Made by a program: the position numbers and the translations under genes. Positions 7,659 through 15,381 of a stretch of DNA of 58,619 nt are shown here, in pieces. Position 1 is the first letter of the stretch, and each line of letters begins with the position of its first letter. Location of the stretch: positions 1 through 58,619 of the IMG/VR virus record IMGVR_UViG_3300030202_000422; one strand, 5' to 3'. The notes below the pieces were generated by a model. The model was not told where the DNA came from, did not search any database, and saw nothing but the letters and a program-made list of their open reading frames with translations. Source of the DNA: a virus.

Positions 7659-10114
7659 TAGGTATCTCTTTTAGTGTCTTTAACTGTTTTAAGAAGATCC
7701 AAGTCTAATTTAGTGCTGTCTTTTCTACGATCAGCTGCCAGTTTAGCCCCGGCTTTCTGTGCATCGATTTGAAGTTCCTTCTCATCAAGTTCAAGTTGTT
7801 TCGCATCAATCATCGTATCTGCTTGATCTTTCTGCGTTTTTCTCTGTAGATCTGCTGCTTGTAACTGCGTATCAGCCTGATCTTTCTGTGCTTTACGCTG
7901 CACTTCTTGTTGTCTGACTTGCAGTTCTGCTTGCTTTAACTGAAGCAGTGGATCTTGTGCTTGCTGCTGTGCTTTCTGTTGTGCTGCCTTCTGCTGGTTG
8001 GCTTGCGATACTTGTTGCCCAGCTTGCGCCACCACACGAGCCAGATTGACTTCGACCTCTTCCGACAACTCTGAGTTCGGTGCAGGTAGTGGAGCACCCA
8101 TCTTTTCTTCGACCTGCTGGCGATACAAGAACGCCATATGCTCCGCAAGGTGCGCCTGTAGTGCTGCCATGATCTGCTGCCCTTTCGGATTCTGACCGAT
8201 CATCTGAGCTACCATCGGATCTTGCATAAACGCTCTGTGTGCAGCGATATGTGCTTCGTGGTCCTGATAGATAAATGCTCTTAAAGGTTTACCATTAAGG
8301 GCGTCCATGTTCTCACTGACCGGATCGGTAGGTTTAGCGTCATCTTTAGTCGGAACAAGTTTATCGGCATTCTTAACGCCTAGTACTTCGATCATCTGTC
8401 TATGTAGCTGTGGCAAGTCATATATCTGTGGTGCTGACTGTGACATCTGCAATACAGCCTGATACTGAACCACCCGCTGTGCCATCGTAGAACTATTCGG
8501 ATCACTGACGGGTATGACATCCACCATCATGTAATCAGCCTGCCGTGCTGTGACAGAACCTCTTATAGGCTCATAAGAATATTCTGGCGGTGCATACTCT
8601 GCCATGATTGACTTGAGCATCTTAAACTCTTGCTTCATGGCGTAGTGGACACGAGCCTGTACCGCAGCCATCGGCTTCAGCGTTCTTTCCAATAATGCGA
8701 GTGTCGTACCCACAGGAGCATTAGCTGACATATCAGAAATATTCATATCACTGATAGCCCCTAACCGCCTTCCTTCCTGCGTTATCTGATTCAATAAAGC
8801 TAAGAGTGTTTGACTAGGCTCTTTATAAGGAAGCGCCATGATATTATCGCGTATGCTTCCAGACGGTACATCCACATCCTTGAACTCACCCGGCTCTATG
8901 GGCGCATCATCTCCTTTGATACGCAGCCCACGAGTTTTTAGACCCCCCGGTAAATTAGAAAGTGTGCCAGCGTCCACCAACTGCCGTATAAGTGACGTAC
9001 CTGCTTTAGCGTACCCCCCTATTATATGTATCAGACCTAGACCGTAAAACCCAAACCCCGGCACATATACGTAATGTACGAAATGCTGGCGCTTTAACAT
9101 CAAAGGATCGTCAGGGTTCCAGTTACGTCTTATAGCTAAAACTTCAGAAGAACCACGTTCTATTGTTACCACATAAGGTTTAGCAATCTCGTCATCGGAG
9201 TCGTCTACACCCTCAATCACCAGATCTGCGTGTATCTCATACACCGCGTACCGATCATCATCTGTTATAGAATACCCACCTTCTTCCGCTTTACGTTCTT
9301 CTATATCTGTGTGGTACGGCTGCGGCTCACCAAGATCTACCTCTTTGTAAAATCCTGATGCTTGTAATTTTTTAAGCTCGTTCTTTGTCTTACGCATTAC
9401 GTGAGTCACACGCTCTGCGCTCTCTACATTAGACGCTCCGTAAGGGACGATGACATCTTCGGCTGGTATGTACATAGCCATCTGCCGACCGATATTCGGA
9501 TCATAGTAGACTTTCTTAAACGCTGACCCAGCCAGACCAAGACTATAGAGTAGTCGTTCATGCTCCGGTCTGTATTCGACCATGCGCTCTGTAAGCTCGT
9601 AGTTCATGTCAGCTTTGACACGTTGCGCGGCTTCGTCCTTCTCCTTAGTCTCTTCTCCTAAAATCTTTACTCGGACGGGGCCAGCGGCGGGGAAGGTTTC
9701 ACTCATTGCCTCTGCTTGGAAACGTATAGCCGCTTCTGCTAAGACAGTAGAATAAACACCGCAGGCTCCTTCCCAAGGATCATTACGTTCTTCGTATTGG
9801 AACCCAAGAACATCTAAACCTTTTACAAACGTATCAGCCCAATCTTTTCTGCTGGCTGTGTCTGCGTCTACAGAACCTATCAAATCGTCGGATAAACCAT
9901 TAAGCGTGGAGTCATCTAATACTTCAGCCAGATTGTCATCAAAGGCAACCATGTCACCTACATCAGCGTCAGGGACGATGGTTATCTCAACGCTGCCGTC
10001 ATCAAGAGTAACCATCTCAGGGTTAACGATCTCTATTTCAAGACCCTCTTCCTGTTCTAACGCTGCCTCATCAATCCCTGTTGGGGCCGAATATAGTCCT
10101 TTCTCTACTGCCAT
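7658..10114 (-). CDS. Portal protein
   Basis: 818 aa, in the size range of podovirus-type portals. The N-terminal 80 residues are acidic. The body contains typical portal stretches such as DTFVKGLDVLGFQYEERNDPWEGACGV, the ERMVEYRPEHERLLYSLGLAGSAFKKVYYDP helix region and the GIAFMALP-like stem segment (SIRDNIMALPYKEPS). The C-terminal 150 residues are a Gln/Ala/Lys-rich coiled coil that probably forms the barrel inside the head. It directly follows TerL with overlapping stop and start. The portal is the dodecameric ring for DNA entry. Confidence 0.88.
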   Translation of the reverse strand: MAVEKGLYSAPTGIDEAALEQEEGLEIEIVNPEMVTLDDGSVEITIVPDADVGDMVAFDDNLAEVLDDSTLNGLSDDLIGSVDADTASRKDWADTFVKGLDVLGFQYEERNDPWEGACGVYSTVLAEAAIRFQAEAMSETFPAAGPVRVKILGEETKEKDEAAQRVKADMNYELTERMVEYRPEHERLLYSLGLAGSAFKKVYYDPNIGRQMAMYIPAEDVIVPYGASNVESAERVTHVMRKTKNELKKLQASGFYKEVDLGEPQPYHTDIEERKAEEGGYSITDDDRYAVYEIHADLVIEGVDDSDDEIAKPYVVTIERGSSEVLAIRRNWNPDDPLMLKRQHFVHYVYVPGFGFYGLGLIHIIGGYAKAGTSLIRQLVDAGTLSNLPGGLKTRGLRIKGDDAPIEPGEFKDVDVPSGSIRDNIMALPYKEPSQTLLALLNQITQEGRRLGAISDMNISDMSANAPVGTTLALLERTLKPMAAVQARVHYAMKQEFKMLKSIMAEYAPPEYSYEPIRGSVTARQADYMMVDVIPVSDPNSSTMAQRVVQYQAVLQMSQSAPQIYDLPQLHRQMIEVLGVKNADKLVPTKDDAKPTDPVSENMDALNGKPLRAFIYQDHEAHIAAHRAFMQDPMVAQMIGQNPKGQQIMAALQAHLAEHMAFLYRQQVEEKMGAPLPAPNSELSEEVEVNLARVVAQAGQQVSQANQQKAAQQKAQQQAQDPLLQLKQAELQVRQQEVQRKAQKDQADTQLQAADLQRKTQKDQADTMIDAKQLELDEKELQIDAQKAGAKLAADRRKDSTKLDLDLLKTVKDTKRDT

Positions 10115-11694
10115 TAGTAATACCCACCCCTGCGTTGTTTGAAGTACCGTATATCCTCTGGCTCATCAGTGGGCAATCGTATAAACCCGCCCTGTCTAAA
10201 TCTCATAAGCGCCATCACTGTTGAGTCAACTAAGTCATCATGGCTCATAAACGGAAAACCTGCAATTTCTTCGATTACCTCTTCTGCCCACCGTGTAGGA
10301 GGAACCCACACCAAACCAGACGCTACAATATCAGATACTGAATTTAATCGTGCAAGTTTATCACCTGATCCTCTATGGGGGGTATACTCAGATACAGGCA
10401 ATCCCATACGCCTCATCTCCTGATACAAGGCCGTACCCGAACTCTTCTTCTCCACAATGAATGCGTCTGGCTCCCACTCGGCATACTCCTCCATAGCCAA
10501 GTCTTTTAGCTCTGGAAACTCCATCCGCTTCTTGATGCTGTTAAGGAGGATGATGTTATACGCTTCATTCTCTTCATTGAGAAACACACCCCACGTAGTT
10601 AACGCTGTGTAGTCAGCCCTGTTGTGAGTTTCTGCTGCTGCGTCCAATGACATGATAACGTACTCACAAGACGGTGGATCACCCTGCTCCCACATCTGCC
10701 ACCACTCACGTTTGACCAGTGCGGCTTCTTCTGCTGTCGGTTCCTGCTGATACTGAGCATTCCACTGGAATGTAGGCATAGATGCCTTGGTTCTGAGTAG
10801 TGCTTCAAGGTCAAAGAACTCAGGCCATAACGGTTTCTGTATTGGTTCTCCTGTTTCTTCGTCATCAATATCAAGAATCGCTGGGAACTCTACCACTTCG
10901 TACTGGTCAGCCCGCTCATTCTGCATCATATCCTTAGTTACACGCCCTGTTAGGTCATCCATGTGCCATCTGGTCTGTATTATGGCTACTCTACCCCCCG
11001 GCATAAGACGAGTTCGAGCACCAAAGGTAAACCAATCGTATGCTTTGGAGAAAACCTCGAAGTTGCCGTTGATTACGTCCTGTTCTGAGTGCGGATCGTC
11101 CACTAATAGTAAATCTGCGCCCCTACCAGCGATAGATGAGCCAATACCACAGGCATAATACTCACCACCTGCGTTAGTATTCCACCTTCCTGCTGATTTT
11201 GAGTCGATTGCCAGCTTTACTGTAGGGAATATCGAGGAATATTCATCTGTAGAGATCAAATTTCGCACTTTTCGACCAAAATCCACCGCCAAATCGGTAG
11301 TGTGGGACACCATCATCACTTTTTTGTTCGGATTACGCCCCAAAAACCACGCCGGGTACATAATAGATACTAAATTCGACTTACCATGCCGTGGTGGTAT
11401 GTTCACACAGATCCGATCTTTGTTACCCTGCTCAATAGACATGAGCATATCGGCTAACAAGCGGTGATGTTTACCCACAATGAAGTCCGACTGCATTCTT
11501 TTACAAAATTCTATGAGATCATCGTAAGCTGCTTGGTTCGCTCGGCGCTCTGCAAGCTCATCCACGATCTTATCAATCTCTAAAATCTCTTCTGCGGTGT
11601 AGTTATCAAGATTATCCAGCATCTGCTGGACCTCTTCTTCCGTAAAACTAAAAGCTGGCTCAGTCATCGTACTCGTCTGGGCCAAATTCTGCAT
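10114..11694 (-). CDS. terL: Terminase large subunit
   Basis: Up to 526 aa; an ATG at 11667 (codon 10) would reduce the overlap with TerS to 8 nt and is an equally good start. ATPase half: Walker A PPRHGKS at residues 100-106, Walker B LLLVDD with DPH at 195-202, and a coupling-type motif near TRWHMDDL. RNase-H-like nuclease half: Asp351 in MSLDAA, Glu415 in FIVEKK, and the Asp cluster in SHDDLVDS (486-490). This is the motor that pumps DNA into the prohead and cuts concatemers. The layout TerS-TerL-portal is standard. Confidence 0.95.
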   Translation of the reverse strand: MQNLAQTSTMTEPAFSFTEEEVQQMLDNLDNYTAEEILEIDKIVDELAERRANQAAYDDLIEFCKRMQSDFIVGKHHRLLADMLMSIEQGNKDRICVNIPPRHGKSNLVSIMYPAWFLGRNPNKKVMMVSHTTDLAVDFGRKVRNLISTDEYSSIFPTVKLAIDSKSAGRWNTNAGGEYYACGIGSSIAGRGADLLLVDDPHSEQDVINGNFEVFSKAYDWFTFGARTRLMPGGRVAIIQTRWHMDDLTGRVTKDMMQNERADQYEVVEFPAILDIDDEETGEPIQKPLWPEFFDLEALLRTKASMPTFQWNAQYQQEPTAEEAALVKREWWQMWEQGDPPSCEYVIMSLDAAAETHNRADYTALTTWGVFLNEENEAYNIILLNSIKKRMEFPELKDLAMEEYAEWEPDAFIVEKKSSGTALYQEMRRMGLPVSEYTPHRGSGDKLARLNSVSDIVASGLVWVPPTRWAEEVIEEIAGFPFMSHDDLVDSTVMALMRFRQGGFIRLPTDEPEDIRYFKQRRGGYY

Positions 11695-12271
11695 CTACAT
11701 CCAAAACTTCACCGTCAAGCTCCACACTTTGTGTGTACTCAGCATCCACTACGTCTTCTACTTCGATAATCTTTTCGAGTTTACTACGTAACTTATCACG
11801 TAGATCCTCTGTAGATTGGTGGGTAACGGTGACTTCTGACTTCTCTGCGAATAGCCCTACGTCTGAGATCTTACCTAGAAGCTCCAAAGCTCTCATTCGG
11901 ATGCGTGGGTCTTGGTTTTCAGACTCTATAAGTAGTTTGTTTGTTACTAGGTGGCGTATCTGGACTGCGCTTTCTGCAACTGAGTGACCGAACTGCTTTA
12001 AGATTGTGTCGGTAAGCACTAATGCAGGTGGTGTTATCTTAGCTGCCTTAGCATTCGATACAGACTTAGATGTTTTTTCAGGGTCGTCGGCGTAAGACAC
12101 CGCTAATTTTGCAGCTACTTCTTCGTCTTCGCTGGTAGGCTCTATATTCAATCCGTGTTCTGACAATTCCAACGCAGTATTACAAGCGGCTTCAGCCCGC
12201 TCTTTCAAATCCATGTTCGTTATTCCGTCTTCCAACGGAACGCCGATTTCCGGTTTCAGAAGCATCGTCAT
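11660..12271 (-). CDS. Terminase small subunit-like protein
   Basis: 203 aa. The N-terminal part is acidic and helical; the middle (LVLTDTILKQFGHSVAESAVQIRHLVTNKLL...DPRIRMRALELLGKISDVGLF) resembles the oligomerisation core of small terminases that recognise packaging sites, and the C-terminus is acidic. It is the first gene of the leftward structural operon and overlaps TerL, which is the usual location. No clear HTH is visible, so the call rests on position and helical pattern. It faces the 446-bp regulatory region. Confidence 0.75.
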   Translation of the reverse strand: MTMLLKPEIGVPLEDGITNMDLKERAEAACNTALELSEHGLNIEPTSEDEEVAAKLAVSYADDPEKTSKSVSNAKAAKITPPALVLTDTILKQFGHSVAESAVQIRHLVTNKLLIESENQDPRIRMRALELLGKISDVGLFAEKSEVTVTHQSTEDLRDKLRSKLEKIIEVEDVVDAEYTQSVELDGEVLDVDAEFGPDEYDD

Positions 12272-12593
12272 ATTTTCGCTGACCTGTGGTCGTTTTGCGA
12301 AATATACAGGAGGGGGACACAGAGGAAAAGTGAGAATTATTTGAAATGTTACTTTTTTTATTTTAGTGGCGCATAAGTTTTTAATTGTAACTTGTTATAT
12401 GTGAATAGTTAGAAGTGAAAGAAATTAAGCCCGCCTAGTTTAATTTTACAAAAAAATTTTTTTCAAGGAGGTTTGGGACTCCAAAGGGGGGTGTTTCCAT
12501 ATATGAGGGGGGTGGGGGTCGAACTCAGAGAAAAACGGATTTGTTTGAGGAAATTAGTAATATACAGACACGCATACAGCTGCGACGTACAGC

Positions 12594-12614
12594 GGGCCAT
12601 AGGGGTGGGGTGGG
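12594..12614 (+). other. G-quadruplex motif
   Basis: Four G runs in the form GGG-N5-GGGG-T-GGGG-T-GGG fit the usual intramolecular quadruplex rule. It ends 4 bp before the first 18-bp operator-like repeat and about 28 bp before the early -35 box, so it could affect strand opening or promoter use. Confidence 0.55.
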
Positions 12615-12618
12615 TAAT

Positions 12619-12636
12619 GTTATAACCAGTTATAAC
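12619..12636. promoter_or_regulatory. 18-bp operator-like repeat, copy 1
   Basis: GTTATAACCAGTTATAAC: two copies of the self-complementary 8-mer GTTATAAC spaced by CA. It ends 5 bp upstream of the -35 box of the first early promoter, a typical activator or repressor position. Four further copies follow within 5.3 kb. Confidence 0.75.
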
Positions 12637-12641
12637 AAAAG

Positions 12642-12669
12642 TTGCGTGTAACTTCTTATATGTTACAAT
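12642..12669 (+). promoter_or_regulatory. Sigma70-type early promoter
   Basis: TTGCGT (12642-12647), a 16-bp spacer and TACAAT (12664-12669), with TG upstream of the -10 box. Transcription would begin near 12676, about 40 nt before the ATG of the first early gene at 12718. The adjacent 18-bp repeat points to regulation. Confidence 0.6.
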
Positions 12670-12717
12670 GTACGGAATCCCGCTCATGTCGAGACGGGTA
12701 TAAACAGGAAAAGTACT

Positions 12718-13194
12718 ATGGCTACAACATACAACAAAGCACAACTAGCAGAATTGACAGCGTTTGCAAAGGGTGAGGAAAAGCAGAGCAACCAAATTGC
12801 AAAGCTCAATAAGCTCGGTTTTGAATTTGCGGATTTCAGAAAATCGCACGAAGATTGCAACGTTGATAATTTCGCCGTGTGTCGCGAGGCGATCATTGCT
12901 GGGCTACCAGCAAAATCCCGGTCTCTCATATGCATGGCATCGCGTGAAGTACCAGCGCACCAACGCGAGGCGCGACGTACAGCGCAACAATCTATAGGTG
13001 CTTACATGGGGCGTGCTTATAAGAGCTTGAAAAAGCTCCAGTCTGACAGCGAGGGCGAGGCCGTGGAAGTAACAGAGCTTTACAAAATCCAGCAAGTACT
13101 GATCGGCCTAGTAAAACGCGCCGGGAAAGATAATTCTGGAGTAAGTAAAAAGGCGATTGCTGGCATGAACGCGGCTCTAGAAATGCTCGGTTAA
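12718..13194 (+). CDS. First early protein, unknown function
   Basis: 158 aa, helical and basic, with no recognised motif. Segments such as KGEEKQSNQIAKLNKLGFEFADFRKSHEDCN and VPAHQREARRTAQQSIGAYMGRAYKSLKKL suggest a nucleic-acid-binding helical bundle, but that is inference. It is transcribed alone from the promoter at 12642-12669 and closed by a strong terminator at 13217-13240. Such a single-gene early unit next to repeat elements is the usual place for a takeover or replication-initiation protein; this gene is the best candidate to bind the 18-bp repeats or the neighbouring repeat region. Confidence 0.75.
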   Translation: MATTYNKAQLAELTAFAKGEEKQSNQIAKLNKLGFEFADFRKSHEDCNVDNFAVCREAIIAGLPAKSRSLICMASREVPAHQREARRTAQQSIGAYMGRAYKSLKKLQSDSEGEAVEVTELYKIQQVLIGLVKRAGKDNSGVSKKAIAGMNAALEMLG

Positions 13195-13216
13195 TCTCAA
13201 ACTACATAGGACAATC

Positions 13217-13240
13217 AAGGGGGCTTCGGCTCCCTTTTTT
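13217..13240 (+). terminator. Intrinsic terminator with TTCG loop
   Basis: Stem GGGGGC / GCTCCC (13219-13224 with 13229-13234, one G-T wobble), stable TTCG tetraloop, then six T residues. It closes the single-gene unit 12718-13194. Confidence 0.9.
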
Positions 13241-13296
13241 GTGTCCAAATTTTCTATCCATGTAACATCTCACCAGATCTAATTTACCCAACCCAG

Positions 13297-13305
13297 TTAT
13301 CCACA
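13297..13305 (+). promoter_or_regulatory. DnaA box
   Basis: TTATCCACA, the exact high-affinity consensus for bacterial DnaA, lies in the non-coding repeat-rich region. A single box can occur by chance; its location makes a replication role plausible. Confidence 0.5.
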
Positions 13306-13327
13306 GGCAGCAGATATTTTTTATCTT

Positions 13328-13405
13328 TGATAACAGTTCCCTTGTTGCGCTGCGCCTCTGGTTTGCGTGGCCCCTGATAACAGTTCCCCCGTTGCGTTGC
13401 GCCTC
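13328..13405 (+). repeat. Pair of 31-bp direct repeats
   Basis: Units 13328-13358 and 13375-13405, spaced 47 bp start to start, share TGATAACAGTTCCC, then GTTGCG and TGCGCCTC, with three mismatches. The leading 14-mer TGATAACAGTTCCC recurs at 19137-19150 right before another gene start, and its last 13 bases occur inside the primase gene at 29027. Confidence 0.8.
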
Positions 13406-13408
13406 ATT

Positions 13409-13426
13409 GTTATAACCAGTTATAAC
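13409..13426. promoter_or_regulatory. 18-bp operator-like repeat, copy 2
   Basis: Perfect GTTATAACCAGTTATAAC located 3 bp after the second 31-bp direct repeat. The sequence downstream (AAATTGCTTTGTAAC) resembles that following copy 1 (AAAAGTTGCGTGTAAC), so more than the 18 bp is conserved, but no good -10 box follows here. Confidence 0.75.
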
Positions 13427-13788
13427 AAATTGCTTTGTAACCAATGTTCCCTTTTTTAATTGCAAAAAGGAACAAATGAAGCGTGGTTTCTGATGGTATC
13501 TGATGGTATGTAATATATGTTTGGTAGTAGGATAGAAGCATATTTTTATAATGTTCCCTTTTTCAAAAAAATTATGAAGCAAGATAAATTTAAGGGGGCT
13601 TCTTTGCGTATTGTTCCCTTTACACACCCTTTACGTCCCAACCCAAGCGGTCCTTCATAATTTTCAAAAAACCGGAACATTAGAACATTACTTTATTTTC
13701 AAGCACTTGCCAGCCTACCTAACGGAACATTACGGAACATTTCATTAGAAGTCATTACATGGGACTATTAACTATTTTATGGTAACAC

Positions 13789-13818
13789 TTGACATTACCT
13801 ACTAGATGTGAGAAGATA
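13789..13818 (+). promoter_or_regulatory. Possible early operon promoter
   Basis: A consensus -35 hexamer TTGACA (13789-13794) followed after 18 bp by AAGATA (13813-13818), a poor -10 box. It lies about 120 bp before the first gene of the rightward operon. The choice is tentative because of the weak -10 element. Confidence 0.35.
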
Positions 13819-13892
13819 CATGATGGCTAGCGTACCTCACGGTTTACGCTTGTCTGTAACAGGTTATATCCTTTTATAGCATATGCGTATTT

Positions 13893-13910
13893 GTTATAAC
13901 TGGTTATAAC
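13893..13910. promoter_or_regulatory. 18-bp operator-like repeat, copy 3
   Basis: GTTATAACTGGTTATAAC, the same element in the opposite orientation (TG instead of CA between the 8-mers). It lies 29 bp upstream of the small membrane protein gene at 13940. A TTGACA hexamer at 13789-13794 with a weak AAGATA box 18 bp later may be the promoter of the long early operon; the operator then lies downstream of the start, a repressor-like position. Confidence 0.7.
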
Positions 13911-13939
13911 ATTTTATAAACTAAGAAGTAGGAGATCGT

Positions 13940-14110
13940 ATGCAGATTATTGCACTGTTTGTAGGTGGCATATTGTTCGGAGCTTCGACGATTGGCATAT
14001 GTGTTATTGGTCCCACGGCTACGGCTTGGACCTTACCGCTTGTATCAACGCTCGGATGTTTCGCGGTATCGCTTGGGCTTATCTTGATGGGTTCCATCAA
14101 ATCACTGTAG
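13940..14110 (+). CDS. 56-aa two-helix membrane protein
   Basis: Starts MQIIALFVGGILFGAS at the ATG behind a good AGGAG ribosome site. Two hydrophobic segments (about residues 3-26 and 30-52) and a short SIKSL tail predict a hairpin in the inner membrane. It ends 9 nt before the next gene, whose ribosome site overlaps its stop. As a first early membrane protein it could act in superinfection exclusion or host takeover, but nothing in the sequence shows which. Confidence 0.65.
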   Translation: MQIIALFVGGILFGASTIGICVIGPTATAWTLPLVSTLGCFAVSLGLILMGSIKSL

Positions 14111-14119
14111 GAGAAGTTA

Positions 14120-14392
14120 ATGGAAAGAAGAGAATACGAAGGTTGGTATAACTACGAAACTTGGCAGTGTGCGCTCTGGTTAGACAATGACAGAGATCTC
14201 TATCATGCAGTTAAGTTCTGCTCTGATGAAGAGGAGTTACGAGAGCTTGTTCACGACCATCTATATGAAGATATGAAGAGTGCCGCGAGTCTAGCTACTG
14301 ACATCGTGAACGCTTGGATGACCGAAGTTAATTACAACGAGATCTGGAACAGATACGAAGAGGCGAATGCCAAGGAGAAAGATGATGAATGA
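14120..14392 (+). CDS. NYETW-family small protein
   Basis: 90 aa, acidic, opening with YEGWYNYETWQCALWLDND. The pattern NYETW..ALW.DND is a signature I recall from many phage and plasmid proteins annotated only as a domain of unknown function; some lie near anti-restriction genes, so an antidefence role has been imagined, unproven here. It has a GGAGA ribosome site and its end overlaps the start of the next gene. Confidence 0.75.
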   Translation: MERREYEGWYNYETWQCALWLDNDRDLYHAVKFCSDEEELRELVHDHLYEDMKSAASLATDIVNAWMTEVNYNEIWNRYEEANAKEKDDE

Positions 14393-15344
14393 TGTTATAA
14401 CCAGTTATAACAATGAGAAGCCCGACCTCAGTGATATGCCATCACTGTCGAAGTCGGCTAGGTTGGTGTTGCTCAACATTAGTTGTTGGACCGCACGTAA
14501 GAAGAACAAAAAAGAGTCTGAGAAAGTGGCGATTGCTAACGGTGCTGACCCCAAAGCGGTGTCAGTCAACAACGGCCTGATGGCTACATCGGTCGAGTTG
14601 GATCAGTTGCAAAAGCACGTTGGGTTATGGCGTAAAGCACACACACGTTTGACCGCTCCGTGGATGGGTACGGGTTATGCTTTCCTACCCAATGCCGCTT
14701 GGATGATGAAGTACCAGAAAGAGATGAGTGTGTTCTCTAATAAGTATGACTCGTTACTAGCATCGTTCCTGAGTAAGTACGAGCAGGATCGCATTACTTC
14801 GATGGCTGCGTTGGGTAACATGGCTGATATGTCGAACTACCCTGACCTTCTGACCGTAAGAAGAAAGTTCAAGTGGTCACTGACATACCATCCTATATCT
14901 GAGGTAGATACAGGTGACTCGTTCCTAGATGATCTCGAAGACGATCAACGTGCATACATGGAAGAACAGCTGGGCGATACCATGCGAGGGCAACACGAGA
15001 AGTTCTTACATGAAGCAATGGACGGTATGGTCAACAGTATCTGGGCTAGGTTGTACGACAATCTTACAAGACTGAGTTCTAATCTTAGGATTCAAGAGGA
15101 CGGTACACCCGGTAGGATACACGAGTCGGTGTTCAATACGACTGTCGAGTTGGTGAATATGATGCGTGAGTTCAATGTATCAGGTAATCCTCAGTTGGAT
15201 GCCATGCGTCAAGAGTTGGAGTCAGCATTAGCTGGCGTAAGTGTGGAAGGTATCAAGCACAGCAGTACGCTGCGTGAAGTTACCAAGGGCAAGGTTGATT
15301 CTGTCAAAAGCAGGATCGAAGCATTGCCGAGTTTGGATCTGTAG
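14382..15344 (+). CDS. Partner protein of the AAA+/VWA module
   Basis: About 320 aa from ATG 14382 (or 14385) behind AAGGAG; the in-frame ATG at 14367 lacks a ribosome site. Helical, soluble, rich in coiled-coil-like stretches (residues 90-150 and 230-320). The family is not clear; size and position recall the third protein (DUF3150-like) that accompanies AAA+/VWA pairs in some phages and plasmids, from memory. It precedes the MoxR ATPase and VWA genes on the same strand. An 18-bp operator-like repeat lies over its first codons, suggesting control at its start. Confidence 0.7.
   Translation: MMNDVITSYNNEKPDLSDMPSLSKSARLVLLNISCWTARKKNKKESEKVAIANGADPKAVSVNNGLMATSVELDQLQKHVGLWRKAHTRLTAPWMGTGYAFLPNAAWMMKYQKEMSVFSNKYDSLLASFLSKYEQDRITSMAALGNMADMSNYPDLLTVRRKFKWSLTYHPISEVDTGDSFLDDLEDDQRAYMEEQLGDTMRGQHEKFLHEAMDGMVNSIWARLYDNLTRLSSNLRIQEDGTPGRIHESVFNTTVELVNMMREFNVSGNPQLDAMRQELESALAGVSVEGIKHSSTLREVTKGKVDSVKSRIEALPSLDL
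14394..14411. promoter_or_regulatory. 18-bp operator-like repeat, copy 4 (within coding start)
   Basis: Perfect GTTATAACCAGTTATAAC placed at codons 5-10 of the partner gene, where it encodes VITSYN. Conservation of an exact DNA element inside coding sequence suggests that it acts as DNA (binding site) or as an mRNA element near the ribosome site. Confidence 0.7.
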
Positions 15345-15381
15345 TAACAATTAACATAAACAACAAAGTAAGGAGATTGCC

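Larger units (their letters stand above)
12272..12717. other. Divergent regulatory region between late and early genes
   Basis: 446 bp without a supportable gene between leftward TerS and the rightward 158-aa gene. It holds an A7T7 tract at 12450-12463 (likely curved DNA), G-rich runs from 12484 onward, a G-quadruplex motif, one 18-bp operator-like repeat and a sigma70-like promoter. The part from 12340 to 12460 is very AT-rich and probably contains the leftward late promoter, but I could not settle on its -35/-10 pair. Confidence 0.7.
13241..13939. other. Repeat-rich non-coding region, candidate replication origin
   Basis: About 700 bp without a plausible gene. It contains a perfect DnaA-box consensus, two 31-bp direct repeats (13328-13358 and 13375-13405, 28 of 31 identical), two 18-bp operator-like repeats and seven copies of an AATGTTCC-type element: three or so on the plus strand (13443, 13550, 13610) and four in the opposite sense (GGAACATT type at 13674, 13683, 13724, 13734). 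Direct repeats, AT-rich stretches and a DnaA box beside early genes are typical of an origin. Function is inferred. Confidence 0.55.

Noticed and set aside
12502-12624. A 40-codon plus-strand frame (MRGVGVELREK...) in the divergent region
   Set aside because: No ribosome site at a useful distance; it ends inside the 18-bp operator and its codons follow the G-rich DNA, not a protein pattern.
12582-12984. 13-bp repeat GCGACGTACAGCG at 12582 and 12972
   Set aside because: Only two copies, one inside a gene with a natural reading; no relation to other signals was found.
14367-14381. Upstream ATG start for the partner gene
   Set aside because: It lacks a ribosome site and is inside the preceding gene; AAGGAG fits the ATG at 14382 or 14385.
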